DNA of 64,000 nt, from NCBI RefSeq assembly GCF_028622115.1, contig NZ_CP097263.1:9869501-9933500 (forward strand). The letters are read 5' to 3'. Position numbers and translations under genes: made by a program. This document shows positions 50,101-60,214 of this stretch, piece after piece (the stretch's first letter is position 1; every line of letters begins with the position of its first letter). The notes beneath the pieces are model-generated. The model saw nothing but the letters and a program-made list of their open reading frames with translations, did not search any database and was not told where the DNA came from. The stretch comes from Kutzneria chonburiensis (GTDB lineage: Bacteria; Actinomycetota; Actinomycetes; Mycobacteriales; Pseudonocardiaceae).

Positions 50101-52281
50101 GACGACACCTGGCTCACCCACACCACGGCCGTCGCCGAAACCCGAAAGTCGGTGGAGGACAACGGCTTTCCCGACTTCGTGGCGGCACGGCAGCGCTGCG
50201 CGACCGTGTTGGACGGCACGGCCGTGCCGGCGTTGATGGCCGAGATGGGGGCCGACGGTCTCGGTTTCGACTGGCAGGCAACGGAACTGCGGCGCGGCGA
50301 CGGCGAGATGTTCGCCCGCATGACCATGGGCGACGGGCCGCTGTCCTGGGCCCACGCCTTGGACGCCGCCGTGACGCTCACGCCGCTGGTGCTGCCGGAC
50401 CGGACCGTGCAACGGATGCCGGCGCACATCGCTCTGCTGTCCGTGGCCGATGCCCTGCCGCCCAACGAGATCCAGGTGTCGGCGCGAGTCAACTCCTCCT
50501 CGCCGTCGGACTCGGTCGACGTGTGGGTGGCTGACGCCCTGGGCGTGCCGGTCGCCGTCGTCCGGGGAGTTCGCTTCGGGCTGCTGGATTCCACCGACGG
50601 CGTCGTGACCGATCCGCGTCGGCTGGTGCACGAGCTGGCCTGGCGTCCGCTGCCCGATCCCGAGCCCACGCACCGGATGGCCGACCCGCGGCTGGCCGTC
50701 ATCATCAGTGACGACAACGAGTTCGTCCGCGAGCTGTCGTCCCAGTTCGTCGTCGGCGGCCTTCGCTGCGTGCACGTTCGGGAGCCTGAGGAGCTGACCG
50801 ACCTGCGCGGCGACTTCGACACGCAGAGCGTGATCCTGTTCGCGCCGGCGATCCCCGGTCCCGGCGCGGCGCTGGCTGACGTCATCAGCGATACCACCTG
50901 GCGGTATACGCGAACAGTTCAGCGCCTCAACGAATTGGGCGCGGCGGTCGAGCCGCGGCTGTGGTGCTTGACCCGCGGCGTACGTGCCGCCGAGTCGGGT
51001 GCTGTCGCCCACGCGCCGCTGTGGGGCGCCGGGCGCGTCACAGCCAACGAGCACCCCGAGTTCTGGGGCGGCACCATCGATCTGGCCAACGGCATCGAGG
51101 GCCTGCTGGGGCTGCTGCGCGCCGCCCCGCGTGACGACATTCTGTCGCTGACCTCAGGCATGGTCGAGGTTGCTCGGTTGGCTGCGGTTGACCGGGCACC
51201 CGACCAAGGCCCCGTCGAGCTTCGGGCCGACGGGACCTACCTGGTCACCGGCGGTCTCGGCGACCTCGGCCTTGAGGTTGCGACCTGGCTGGTCGGCCGG
51301 GGCGCCCGCCGTCTCGTCCTCGCCGGCCGCACCCCGCTGCCGCCGCGCCGCAAGTGGCCGCTCGTCACCGATCCGGCCGTGCGCCGGCAGGTGGACGCCA
51401 TCGTCGCCCTGGAGTCGTTCGGCGTCGCCGTCCATCCCGTCGCCCTGGACATCGCCGACGCCGGCAAGACCATCAAGGTGCTCGACGCCCTTCAGCTGCC
51501 GCCCATCCGGGGCGTCGTCCATGCCGCCGGTGTCCTGCACGACCAGCTCATCTCGCAGGTCGAGCCGAGCTCCCAGGCCAAGGTCCTGCGCCCCAAGGTC
51601 GACGGCGCGCTCGTCCTGCACGAGCTCTTCCCGCCCGGCTCGCTCGACTTTCTGGTGCTGTTCTCCTCGTGCGGGCAGGTGTTCCAGGTGCCCGGGCAGA
51701 TCAGTTACGCCGCCGCCAACAGCGTGCTCGACGTGCTCGCCGCCCAGCGTGGCGACAACACCCAGAGCCTCGCCTGGACCGCTTGGCGGGGTCGGGGCAT
51801 GGCCGCCGGCGCCGGTGACGCCCTCGCCGCCGTGATGGCCGCCCAGGGCACCACCGATCTGTCCACTGTGGACGCGTTCCGGTGCTGGGAATGGGCCGAG
51901 CGCTTCCGCTCGCCCTACCTGGCCGTGCTACCCCTCACCACGTTGGCCCCCGGCGAGCGCCGGCTCCCCGTTTTCGCCGAGCTCACCCCCGACACCCCTG
52001 TCGTCGAGGAAGAGCCCGTCGAGGAGCTCACCGTTGACCGCCTTGCCGACCTCGTCACCACCGCTGTCGCCACCGAGCTCCGCCTACCTGCCGCGGAGCT
52101 CGACCCACGCCGGCCGCTGACCGAGATGGGCATCGACTCGGTGATGAGCATCGCCATCCGTGGCCGCCTGCAACGCAAGCTGCGGGTCGACCTGCCGGCG
52201 ACGCTGCTGTGGACCTACCCCTCGGTGGCCCGTATCGCCGAGTTCGTGGCCGGCCTGATGGGCGTGCCCGATCCGGTCTAG
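47143..52281 (+). CDS. Iterative type I polyketide synthase (6-MSAS/aromatic type, KS-AT-DH-KR-ACP)
   Basis: A 1712-residue single-module synthase. KS: Cys183 in 'VDTACASSLTA', His318 in 'HGTGTPVGDP', His358 in 'KPNIGHLEA'. AT: Ser625 in 'GQSLGEYAAA'. DH/thioester-hydrolase-type domain: His924 in 'HPVHGVEIVP'. KR: 'YLVTGGLGDLGLEVA', Ser1509 and Tyr1522. ACP: Ser1666 in 'GIDSVMSI'. No terminal thioesterase. Length and order match bacterial 6-methylsalicylate or naphthoate synthases (ChlB1, NcsB, AziB type), which cycle malonyl-CoA and use KR once. GTG 47143 has AGGAGG 5 bp upstream; a TTG at 47092 is less likely. No tailoring genes adjoin it. Confidence 0.9.
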   Translation: MGATRQPRHEFIPVAVVGVGCRFAPDLASVADFWSFVMGGGNAVGDIPAQRLEPYVDGNPQLAAALRKAQTRAAYLNDIDAFDANFFGISPREAEVTDPQQRLFLEVVWEALEHAGIDPLSLSGTNTGVYAGVTFAEYGRRTLEDLTDVEPWAGMGSTYYAVANRVSYFLNLFGESLAVDTACASSLTAVDLACERLAAGRISAAIVGGVSVLPTPHGFVALDAMGATSPDGRSKSFSADANGYGRGEGAGAVVLKRLDDALAAGDRVLAVIKASVSRHEGRTQAIMVPSTERQGAMLADAYELAGILPEAVDYVEAHGTGTPVGDPIEAAALAEVVGRGRPAGQPCLIGSVKPNIGHLEAASGIAGLIKTVLAVHRGEIPPSAGVTTPNPEIPWEDNGLRLVTEPTPWPGNGPRRAGVSCYGYGGAISHIVVEQAPETAVPLRDNNESLTTVVPLSARTEAALRANASNLVSWLESNPDQDFAAVAATLARRRAHLPSRAAVVGDRDTVLTGLRALAAGDPAPGLVSAEAGEDVAPVWVFSGYGGHWAGMGRELVLTEPVFAAVIDELDPIFAEELGVGAHDLLIDGDQDHVDHMQAATFAVQVALAALWRSYGVVPAAVLGQSLGEYAAAVVSGALTLADAARGVCRRAMIMRRVEGQGGMALVYLSFDVVKARLAGRGDLAAAITSSPTSTVVSGDVDSIVALLAECEAEGIKAFRINTPVAYHSHHLRPLGDDVVAALSDIEAKPLTLPAYNTTLVDPRSDAVRDARFWAVNMYEMCRFTAAVTAAIEDGHRLFLEVSPHPLVLHSVGEMLAGEGAIVGTLRRNESEQTQFGLALAALHCRGAAVDWGRVHPDLAMIDLPTNAWQHRPYWHSGKARAADAGHDPDSHTLLGSKVTIGGGSPTQMWQTTLDEASRPYPGEHPVHGVEIVPAAVLLNTFLASGDLTGLTDVTLRIPLAVEPSRDVQVIRQGSLLTLASRPHGDDDDTWLTHTTAVAETRKSVEDNGFPDFVAARQRCATVLDGTAVPALMAEMGADGLGFDWQATELRRGDGEMFARMTMGDGPLSWAHALDAAVTLTPLVLPDRTVQRMPAHIALLSVADALPPNEIQVSARVNSSSPSDSVDVWVADALGVPVAVVRGVRFGLLDSTDGVVTDPRRLVHELAWRPLPDPEPTHRMADPRLAVIISDDNEFVRELSSQFVVGGLRCVHVREPEELTDLRGDFDTQSVILFAPAIPGPGAALADVISDTTWRYTRTVQRLNELGAAVEPRLWCLTRGVRAAESGAVAHAPLWGAGRVTANEHPEFWGGTIDLANGIEGLLGLLRAAPRDDILSLTSGMVEVARLAAVDRAPDQGPVELRADGTYLVTGGLGDLGLEVATWLVGRGARRLVLAGRTPLPPRRKWPLVTDPAVRRQVDAIVALESFGVAVHPVALDIADAGKTIKVLDALQLPPIRGVVHAAGVLHDQLISQVEPSSQAKVLRPKVDGALVLHELFPPGSLDFLVLFSSCGQVFQVPGQISYAAANSVLDVLAAQRGDNTQSLAWTAWRGRGMAAGAGDALAAVMAAQGTTDLSTVDAFRCWEWAERFRSPYLAVLPLTTLAPGERRLPVFAELTPDTPVVEEEPVEELTVDRLADLVTTAVATELRLPAAELDPRRPLTEMGIDSVMSIAIRGRLQRKLRVDLPATLLWTYPSVARIAEFVAGLMGVPDPV

Positions 52282-52305
52282 GTGCCACGAAAGCGCCGTT
52301 GGTGG

Positions 52306-52341
52306 CGCTGGGCGCCACTGAAGCACCAGTGGTGCCCAGCG
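52306..52341. terminator. Bidirectional terminator hairpin between PKS and conservon
   Basis: CGCTGGGCGCCACTG (52306-52320) pairs with 52327-52341 at 14 of 15 positions around a 6-nt loop. It lies between the stops of the convergent PKS and GTPase genes. Confidence 0.75.
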
Positions 52342-52347
52342 AAGGCC

Positions 52348-52938
52348 CTAGGCCGGGGTGGCCTCGGGGATCTTGCTCATGGCGTGCTCGATCAGCTTGA
52401 TCAGGGCCAGCTTGCTCGAATCCCGCTGCCGGGCGTCGGCGATGACGATCGGCACGCCCTCCTTGATCGCCAGGGCGCTGCGGATCTCCTCCGGCTCGTA
52501 GTGGTGCGAGCCGGCGAAGTTGTTCACGGCCACGATGAACGGGACCTCGCGGCGTTCGAAGAAGTCGATGGCGGCGAAGCTGGTGTCGAGGCGGCGGGTG
52601 TCGATGAGGACGATGGCCCCGATGGCCCCACGGGCCAGCTCGTCCCACATGAACCAGAAGCGGTCCTGGCCGGGCGTGCCGAACAGGTAGAGCACCAGGC
52701 GCGGGCTGATGGTGATGCGGCCGAAGTCCAGGGCGACCGTGGTGGTGGTCTTGCCCTCGATGCCGGCGAGGTCGTCAACGCCGGTGCTGGCCTCGGTCAA
52801 CAGCTCCTCGGTGCTCAGCGGCGGGATCTCGCTGACCGACGCGACCAAGGTGGTCTTGCCGACCCCGAAACCGCCGGCCACCAGGATCTTCACCGACTCG
52901 GGGACCACGGTTGACGGGCTAGAGTGCACGGACACCAT
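52348..52938 (-). CDS. Conservon GTP-binding protein (CvnD-like)
   Basis: A 196-residue small Ras-like GTPase. G1 is 'AGGFGVGKTTLVASV', the G3 region is 'LYLFGTPGQDRFWFMW' and the G4 region 'VAVNNF' departs from NKxD, as usual for this family. In conservons it is switched by the roadblock and DUF742 partners. ATG 52938 overlaps the end of the DUF742 gene by 20 bp. Last gene of the four-gene operon. Confidence 0.92.
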   Translation of the reverse strand: MVSVHSSPSTVVPESVKILVAGGFGVGKTTLVASVSEIPPLSTEELLTEASTGVDDLAGIEGKTTTTVALDFGRITISPRLVLYLFGTPGQDRFWFMWDELARGAIGAIVLIDTRRLDTSFAAIDFFERREVPFIVAVNNFAGSHHYEPEEIRSALAIKEGVPIVIADARQRDSSKLALIKLIEHAMSKIPEATPA

Positions 52939-53293
52939 CGAGAACCGCCTGAAGTAGTTCCCGGCCCGGCGCGCGCAGCGCCTGGGCGGGAGGACGGACA
53001 ACCACGTCGCCCCGGTCGATCAGGTCGCTGATCAGCACCTTGACCACGACCAGGGGCACGTTCACGTAGTGCGCGATCTCGGCCACCGACAACGCCCGGT
53101 GGCACATCTCGAGAATCGCCGCCTGCTCGGGGCCGATGCCCACCCGCTCCGCGGTGGACGGCACGGTCACGACCTGCGTGGCCACGTCCAGCCACGACGC
53201 CCCCGGCCGGGTCCGGCCGCCGGTCATCGCGTACGGGCGGACCAGCGGACCGGCGGCCTCGTCGAACCACTCGGCCTCGTTGTCGGCGGTCAT
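52919..53293 (-). CDS. Conservon DUF742 protein (CvnC-like)
   Basis: A 124-residue protein consisting of the DUF742 domain: 'PLVRPYAMTGGRTRPGASWLDVATQVVTV' region, then 'EQAAILEMCHRALSVAEIAHYVNVPLVVVKVLISDLIDRGDVVV' helices. Its ATG overlaps the roadblock stop by 4 bp (ATGA). Works with the roadblock protein and GTPase downstream of the sensor kinase. Compare the longer stand-alone paralogue at 10974-11645. Confidence 0.93.
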   Translation of the reverse strand: MTADNEAEWFDEAAGPLVRPYAMTGGRTRPGASWLDVATQVVTVPSTAERVGIGPEQAAILEMCHRALSVAEIAHYVNVPLVVVKVLISDLIDRGDVVVRPPAQALRAPGRELLQAVLDGVRAL

Positions 53294-53724
53294 GCCCGCT
53301 GCCCGCTGTCGGCTGTCGCCGCCTCTGGATTGCGCGGCGCCGAGCTGAGGTACACCCCGACCTGCTTGACCAGCAGGTTCATCTCGTACGCGATCAGCCC
53401 GACGTCAGCGCTCTCCACGGCCAGCACGGCCAGGCACGCGCCGCGCCCGGCCGCGGTGACGAAGAGGAAGGCGTGCTCCATCTCCACGATGGTCTGCCGG
53501 ACCTGCCCGCCGCCGAAGTGCCGGCCGGCCCCTCTGGCCAGGCTCTGGAAGGCCGACGCCATCGCCGACAGCTGGTCGGAGTCGTCCCTGGACAGCCCGT
53601 CGGACTTGCCGATGAGCAGGCCGTCGGCCGACAGCACGACCGCGTGCCTGGCGTCCACCACCCGCTCGACCAGGTTGTCCAGCAGCCAGTTCAGATCCGT
53701 TTCCGAATGCGCCTTGTCGTTCAT
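53290..53724 (-). CDS. Conservon roadblock/LC7-domain protein (CvnB-like)
   Basis: A 144-residue roadblock/LC7 protein: 'LNWLLDNLVERVVDARHAVVLSADGLLIGKSDGLSRDDSDQLSAMASAFQSLARGA' is the characteristic region (seen in pieces). These proteins regulate the partner small GTPase, in the manner of MglB. The C-terminus is Cys-poor and disordered ('NPEAATADSGQRA'). Starts 21 bp after the sensor kinase stop. Confidence 0.94.
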   Translation of the reverse strand: MNDKAHSETDLNWLLDNLVERVVDARHAVVLSADGLLIGKSDGLSRDDSDQLSAMASAFQSLARGAGRHFGGGQVRQTIVEMEHAFLFVTAAGRGACLAVLAVESADVGLIAYEMNLLVKQVGVYLSSAPRNPEAATADSGQRA

Positions 53725-53745
53725 CAGGTCCTGACTTCCCTGTTC

Positions 53746-56190
53746 CTACGCTCGAGAGTCCGGGTACTCGCCTGCTTGACGGCCCTTCAGCGAACCCGCC
53801 TGGTACGCCGACATGGTGTGCCGGATCTCTTCCGGCGACCGGTAGTCGTCGTCGATCTCCAGCTCGGGCTCGTCGTCGAGATCGCCGCGCAGCTGCGGCG
53901 CCAGGCTGTTCTGGGGCTGCCGCTGGGGCAGCTGCGGGCGGATCGCGGGCAGCGGCGGTGGCGCCTCGTCCACGTCCTCCGCCTCGGGCCAGCGGGTCAC
54001 GCCGGTCGGGACCGGCAGTGAGCCGGAGTCGGGGTTGAGCCGGTCGGCGATGTCGGCTCCCGGCGGGATCGGGTCCAGTGCACCGTGAAGACTCTCGGTG
54101 GTCTGAACCTTGTCGGCAAGACGCGAACGGCTCAGTGCCCAGAACTCGTCGAGCTCCGAGCTCTCCGGCTCGACGGCGGCCGCCTCGGACTCGGCGGCGG
54201 CCACCGGGTGCTGATGGGTGAGCTGCACGGTCTCCGGCGCGCGGTCGGCCGAACCGCCGCTGGCCAGGATGGACGAGGGCAGCAGCACGATGGCCCGCGT
54301 GCCGCCGTAGGGCGACACCCGGAACTCCACGTTGATCTCCAGCCGGTTGGCCAGCCGCGCGATCACGAACAGGCCCAGCCGCGAGTCGCTCTTGAGCGCC
54401 ATGGCGTCGAACTCGGGGGACTCGGCCATCATCCGGTTGGCCCGGTCCCGGTCCTCCTCGCTCATGCCAAGGCCCTGGTCCTCGACCTCGACCACGGCGC
54501 CGCGGGCCACCAGCGTGCTGCTGACCAGCACCTGGGAGCGGGGCGGGGAGAACGAGGTGGCGTTGTCGACCAGCTCGGCGATCAGGTGGATGGTGTCGGC
54601 CACGGCCGAGCCGATCACCGACACGTCCGGGCCGCGCTCGACCTGGACCCGGTGGTACAGCTCGGTCTCCGACACGGCGGCCCGCAGCACGTCGACCAGC
54701 TTGACCGGCTTGCGCCAGCGCCGTCCGGGCAGCTCGCCGCCCAGGATGATCAGGTTCTCCGCGTTGCGCCGGGCCCGGGTGGCCAGGTGGTCCAGCTGGA
54801 ACAGCCGCTCCAGCTGCTGCGGGTTCTCCTCGCCACGTTCCATGGTGTCCAGGATCTTCAGCTGGCGGTGCACCAGGCCTTGGTTGCGGTGGGCGATGCT
54901 GAGGAACACGTTGTGCACACCGTCGCGGGCCTGCGCCTCGGTGACGGCCGCGGTCACGGCGGTGTACTGGGCGGCGTTGAACGCGTCGGCCACCTGCCCG
55001 ATCTCGTCCCGGCCGTAGTCCAGGTCGGGCATCTCGGCCCGGACGTTCACCGGCTCGCCCTCACGCAGTCGCCGGACGATGTCGGGCAGCCGGTGCTGGG
55101 CCAGCGCCAGCGCCTCGTCGCGCAGCCGGGCCAGTCGGGTGACCAGGGTCCGGTCGACCAGGGTCCGGGACACCCGGACCGCGGCCACGATCGCGCCGAT
55201 GGCGGCGATCAACGCCACGATCGAGCCGATCACGACCCAGGTGAGCTGCTGGTTGGCGTCGGAGATGGCCTGGCTGGAGACCTCGTCGGCGTTGGAGATG
55301 GTCAGGTCGGTCAGCTGGTCCAGCACCTGGGTGGACAGCTGGTTCCAGGTCGCCTCGTTGACCGGCAGGCCGGCGGCGCCCTTGGTCCACACCCCGTGCT
55401 CGATCAGCGCGTTCTCGGCCGCCACCAGCTGCTTGTAGGTGTCGCCGGCGAACAGCGCCTGGAACTTGCCGCGGATGTCGGGCCGCAGGAACGGCACCGA
55501 CTTGTCCAGCTCGGCGTGGTAGGTGCCGACCAGGTTGGTGAAGGCCCGGAAGTCCTCGGGGGCCAGCGCGTTGGCCGCGAACCCGGCGGAGACCAGGGCG
55601 GCGCCGCGGGACATCTGGTCGGTGGCGCGGAAGACCTCGGTGGTGGTCGCGCCGTCCAGCGCGACGCTCACCACCGGAAGAATGCGGCCCTGGGTGTCGA
55701 ACAGGCTCGACGCGTTGTCGAGGAGCGTGTTGTAAAAGGTATAGACCTCAGCCTTGTCGATACTCTTCGTGTCGATCTGTGCACGGATCTTGGGCAACTG
55801 ATCGATGCTCGCGTACAACTTCTGCGCACTGGCCCCGACCTCGGGCGGCGCACTCGACAGCACCGCCTCCGATGCCGTCCGCATCGCGGCGAAGGACTGG
55901 TCGGTCTGCTGCTCCTGGTTGTGCAGGTCGGTGGTGCCGGTTGCCGGTTTGCCCAGATAGGCCATGCCGAGCTGGCGCTCTTTCTCGGCCGAGACCAGGC
56001 CGGTCACGGCCGGAATGGAGATGTCCCGCACACTGGAGACGACGGCTTTCACGTAGAATGCGTCGAACACCAGGTAGGCCGCGCCGACCGTCCATAGCAC
56101 GATCAGCGTGATGCTGGGGATCAATACCGCGCCGACAAGCCGTGACCGGATCGACTTGTCGTCTTTGCTGGAATCACTCTTGTTCTTCAC
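53746..56190 (-). CDS. Conservon sensor histidine kinase (CvnA-like, NIT domain)
   Basis: An 814-residue membrane sensor starting at GTG 56190. Helix 1 'LIPSITLIVLWTVGAAYLVFDAF', an outer helical NIT-type sensing domain (residues 60-310), helix 2 'WVVIGSIVALIAAIGAIVAAV', HAMP-like linker, a dimerisation region 'LFQLDHLATRARRNAENLIILGG', and a HATPase domain with 'LIAELVDNATSFSPP' and 'VEDQGLGM'. The C-terminal 160 residues are proline-rich and disordered. Its output probably goes to the roadblock/DUF742/GTPase set encoded downstream. Confidence 0.91.
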   Translation of the reverse strand: MKNKSDSSKDDKSIRSRLVGAVLIPSITLIVLWTVGAAYLVFDAFYVKAVVSSVRDISIPAVTGLVSAEKERQLGMAYLGKPATGTTDLHNQEQQTDQSFAAMRTASEAVLSSAPPEVGASAQKLYASIDQLPKIRAQIDTKSIDKAEVYTFYNTLLDNASSLFDTQGRILPVVSVALDGATTTEVFRATDQMSRGAALVSAGFAANALAPEDFRAFTNLVGTYHAELDKSVPFLRPDIRGKFQALFAGDTYKQLVAAENALIEHGVWTKGAAGLPVNEATWNQLSTQVLDQLTDLTISNADEVSSQAISDANQQLTWVVIGSIVALIAAIGAIVAAVRVSRTLVDRTLVTRLARLRDEALALAQHRLPDIVRRLREGEPVNVRAEMPDLDYGRDEIGQVADAFNAAQYTAVTAAVTEAQARDGVHNVFLSIAHRNQGLVHRQLKILDTMERGEENPQQLERLFQLDHLATRARRNAENLIILGGELPGRRWRKPVKLVDVLRAAVSETELYHRVQVERGPDVSVIGSAVADTIHLIAELVDNATSFSPPRSQVLVSSTLVARGAVVEVEDQGLGMSEEDRDRANRMMAESPEFDAMALKSDSRLGLFVIARLANRLEINVEFRVSPYGGTRAIVLLPSSILASGGSADRAPETVQLTHQHPVAAAESEAAAVEPESSELDEFWALSRSRLADKVQTTESLHGALDPIPPGADIADRLNPDSGSLPVPTGVTRWPEAEDVDEAPPPLPAIRPQLPQRQPQNSLAPQLRGDLDDEPELEIDDDYRSPEEIRHTMSAYQAGSLKGRQAGEYPDSRA

Positions 56191-56596
56191 GGCGCTCCAT
56201 GACCGACCCCGGGGTCCGGGCAGGCGGTCTCTGTCGGCTTCGACTGGTCCGGTTCTACGACAGCTGTTCCTACCTGGTGGATAAGCCTGCGACTCACGGA
56301 CACGGGCCGATCGCACACGTCAGTGTTGATCATCCCGCGGCCGAGAAATTTAGCAGATCCCGCAACGCCGCCCAATGGGCCTCCGGACGGCCATCAGGGC
56401 ATTCGGCAGCTACTGCGATGAACGTACATCACCTTGCGCCGAACGGTCGCCTCGGGTTGGGTCGCGCTATCGCTATCCGGCAAGAACTGCACTCGGCCGC
56501 GCAACCGGTTCACTCCTTCGGCGGTGTTCGGGCAAAGATCAACACCGCTAAGGGGAAAGGCGTCTTCTTCTGGTTGACAGCCATCGTTCGCAGCCG
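56191..56596. other. 406-bp intergenic region upstream of the conservon
   Basis: No supported gene. It lies between the RecQ stop and the conservon sensor start and should hold the conservon promoter; a possible minus-strand -10-like TAAATT is near 56350. No palindrome of note was seen. Confidence 0.5.
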
Positions 56597-58404
<1,808 letters not shown>

Positions 58405-58408
<4 letters not shown>

Positions 58409-59580
58409 GCCGCCCGAGTGTAGTCCGGTAGCGTCAGCGAGTCGGCGGAGCGGTTCACCAGCCACGTCAACAGGCCGGTCATCGGCCGGGTGTTGAGCAC
58501 GCGGTACACGTACTTGCGGCCGCGGATGCCGCGCGCGGTGCCCGGCGCGAAGAAGCCGCCGCTGTGCCTGGCCTGGTTCTGGCCCATCTTGGCGCTGGGT
58601 CGGATGATCTCCTCGTACGCCGCGAAAGCCTTGTCGTGGCTGGATTTCGCGGCCAGCTCGCCGGCCAGCACGTAGCCGCCGATCATGCCGAGGCCGGTGC
58701 CGCCGCTGCCGGGGCCGCCGGCCCACGCCGCGTCGCCGACCAGCACGATCCGACCCGTGGACCACTTGTCAAGTCGGATCTGGGTGAGCGAGTCGAAGAA
58801 CAGCGTGTCGGCGTTCGCCAGGCCGTCCAGGATGATCGGGATCTCCCAGCCGGCACGGCGGAACTTGTCGGTCAGGATGCGCTTCTGCTGCCCGATGTCG
58901 TGCCGGTCGTAGGTCAGCGGCTCGGAGGCGAAGTACATGGCCACGCCCATGGTGTCCTGGTCGAGGTGGCTGGTGACCATGGCGCCGATGCCCGGCTCGG
59001 AGTACATCTGGCCGGCGTGGTCGAGGCCGATGTGGTTGGGCACGGTGAAGTACGCGACGTAGTAGCCCAGGTCGGTGGCGAAGTCCCGCTCCGGGCCGAA
59101 GGCCAGCGCTCGAACGCCCGAGTGCGCGCCGTCAGCTCCGACGACCAGGTCGAACGTCTGCGGGGCACTCTTGGCGAAGGTCACGTCCACACCACCGGCG
59201 TGCTCGGTGAGCGACGTGATCTTGTCGCCGAAGACGTACTCCACCTTGTCCCTGGTGTGTTCGTACAGCACGCGGCTCAGGTCGCCGCGCGGGATCTCCA
59301 CCTCGCCGCTCATCACCGCGGCCGGCACCTTGGCCTCGGGCCGGCCGTCGCGATCGACGATCGTCACGTCGCCCATCTGCGTGCTGAGCGCCTCGATCGC
59401 CGGCAGCACGCCCATCTTGCGCAGGATCTCCAGCTGCTCGCCGCGGAAGTCGACCGCCGACCCACCCTCGCGCAGCTTGTCGGCCTGCTCCACGACCGTG
59501 ACCTCGAAGCCGTGCCGCCGCAGCCAGTACGCGGTGGTCGGGCCGGCGATGCTCGCTCCGGAAACCAGGATCTTCGTCAT
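58405..59580 (-). CDS. FAD-dependent monooxygenase (PHBH fold)
   Basis: A 391-residue flavoprotein hydroxylase. FAD-binding '[28 protein letters not shown]' (GxxxxG variant), '[19 protein letters not shown]' (DG motif) and '[31 protein letters not shown]' (GD motif). Closest in style to TetX/RebC-like actinobacterial aromatic monooxygenases. It could act on aromatic polyketides, but a link to the PKS 6 kb away is only speculative. Ribosome binding site GGAGG precedes ATG 59580. Confidence 0.9.
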
Positions 59581-59698
59581 TTCTGCCTCCTCGGTCGGTG
59601 TCTGGACACACCTTCGAGCGAGGCGCTGACCATCGGCTGACCGTGCGCTGACGGTGCCGTGGCTGACTGTCAGCGGGGCTGTGACCTGCGCTGATCGC

Positions 59699-60142
59699 TC
59701 AGGAGCAACAGCCGGTCGGTGTGGTCTCGGTGCAGCACGTGGCCGGCGACAGTTCGGGGTCGGCGCCGTAGGTCGTGGAGTCGTCCTTGACCACGTACAC
59801 CTCCCACGGCTCCTGGCCGGGTCCGTGCACCCAGACCTTGTCCTGCACCGCGTAACAGCAGGTGGTGTCGGTCTGCACGTCGGTGAACAGGCCCAGCGCC
59901 GACAGCCGCTCGGTCGCCTCGGCGACCTGCTCGGTGGACTCGACCTCGACGCCGAGGTGGTCCATCACCGTCTCCTGGCCGGCTTCGCCCTCCAGCAGGA
60001 CGAGCTTGAGCGGCGGCTCGGCGATGGCGAAGTTGGCGTAGCCGGGGCGGCGCTTGGCCGGCTCCGCGCCGAACAGCTTGCGGTAGAAGGCGATCGAGGC
60101 TTCCAGATCGGCCACTCGCAGGGCCAGCTGCACACGGGACAC
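59699..60142 (-). CDS. ArsI/CadI-family VOC metalloprotein
   Basis: A 147-residue glyoxalase/VOC-fold protein. 'VQLALRVADLEASIAFYRKLFG', 'DHLGVEVESTEQVAEA' and 'DTTCCYAVQDKVWVHGPGQEPWEVYVV' match ArsI (C-As lyase) and the cadmium-induced CadI, with the vicinal Cys pair for As(III) and a His/Glu metal site. The C-terminus adds Cys pairs ('ATCCTETTPTGCCS'). Divergent from an ArsR regulator, so metal-inducible. Confidence 0.9.
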   Translation of the reverse strand: MSRVQLALRVADLEASIAFYRKLFGAEPAKRRPGYANFAIAEPPLKLVLLEGEAGQETVMDHLGVEVESTEQVAEATERLSALGLFTDVQTDTTCCYAVQDKVWVHGPGQEPWEVYVVKDDSTTYGADPELSPATCCTETTPTGCCS

Positions 60143-60160
60143 GGGATCCTCCTTGGATAG

Positions 60161-60203
60161 ACGTTCATCTAAACAGAGATTGCTCGCTGCTTAGATGTCT
60201 GTC
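60161..60203. promoter_or_regulatory. Probable ArsR operator
   Basis: GACGTTCATCTAA (60160-60172) and TTAGATGTCTGTC (60191-60203) form an inverted pair sharing CATCTAA/TTAGATG exactly, in the 72-bp gap between the divergent ArsI/CadI and ArsR genes. Confidence 0.6.
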
Positions 60204-60214
60204 AAGATAGAGAT

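Noticed and set aside
47338-51054. 1238-codon open frame on the minus strand inside the PKS
   Set aside because: Antisense shadow of a high-GC gene; the plus strand encodes all PKS motifs and the minus frame has low-complexity Arg/Gly/His composition.
56187-56375. 62-codon minus-strand frame before the conservon sensor
   Set aside because: Runs into the sensor start in another frame and lacks protein-like features; more likely the 5' leader.
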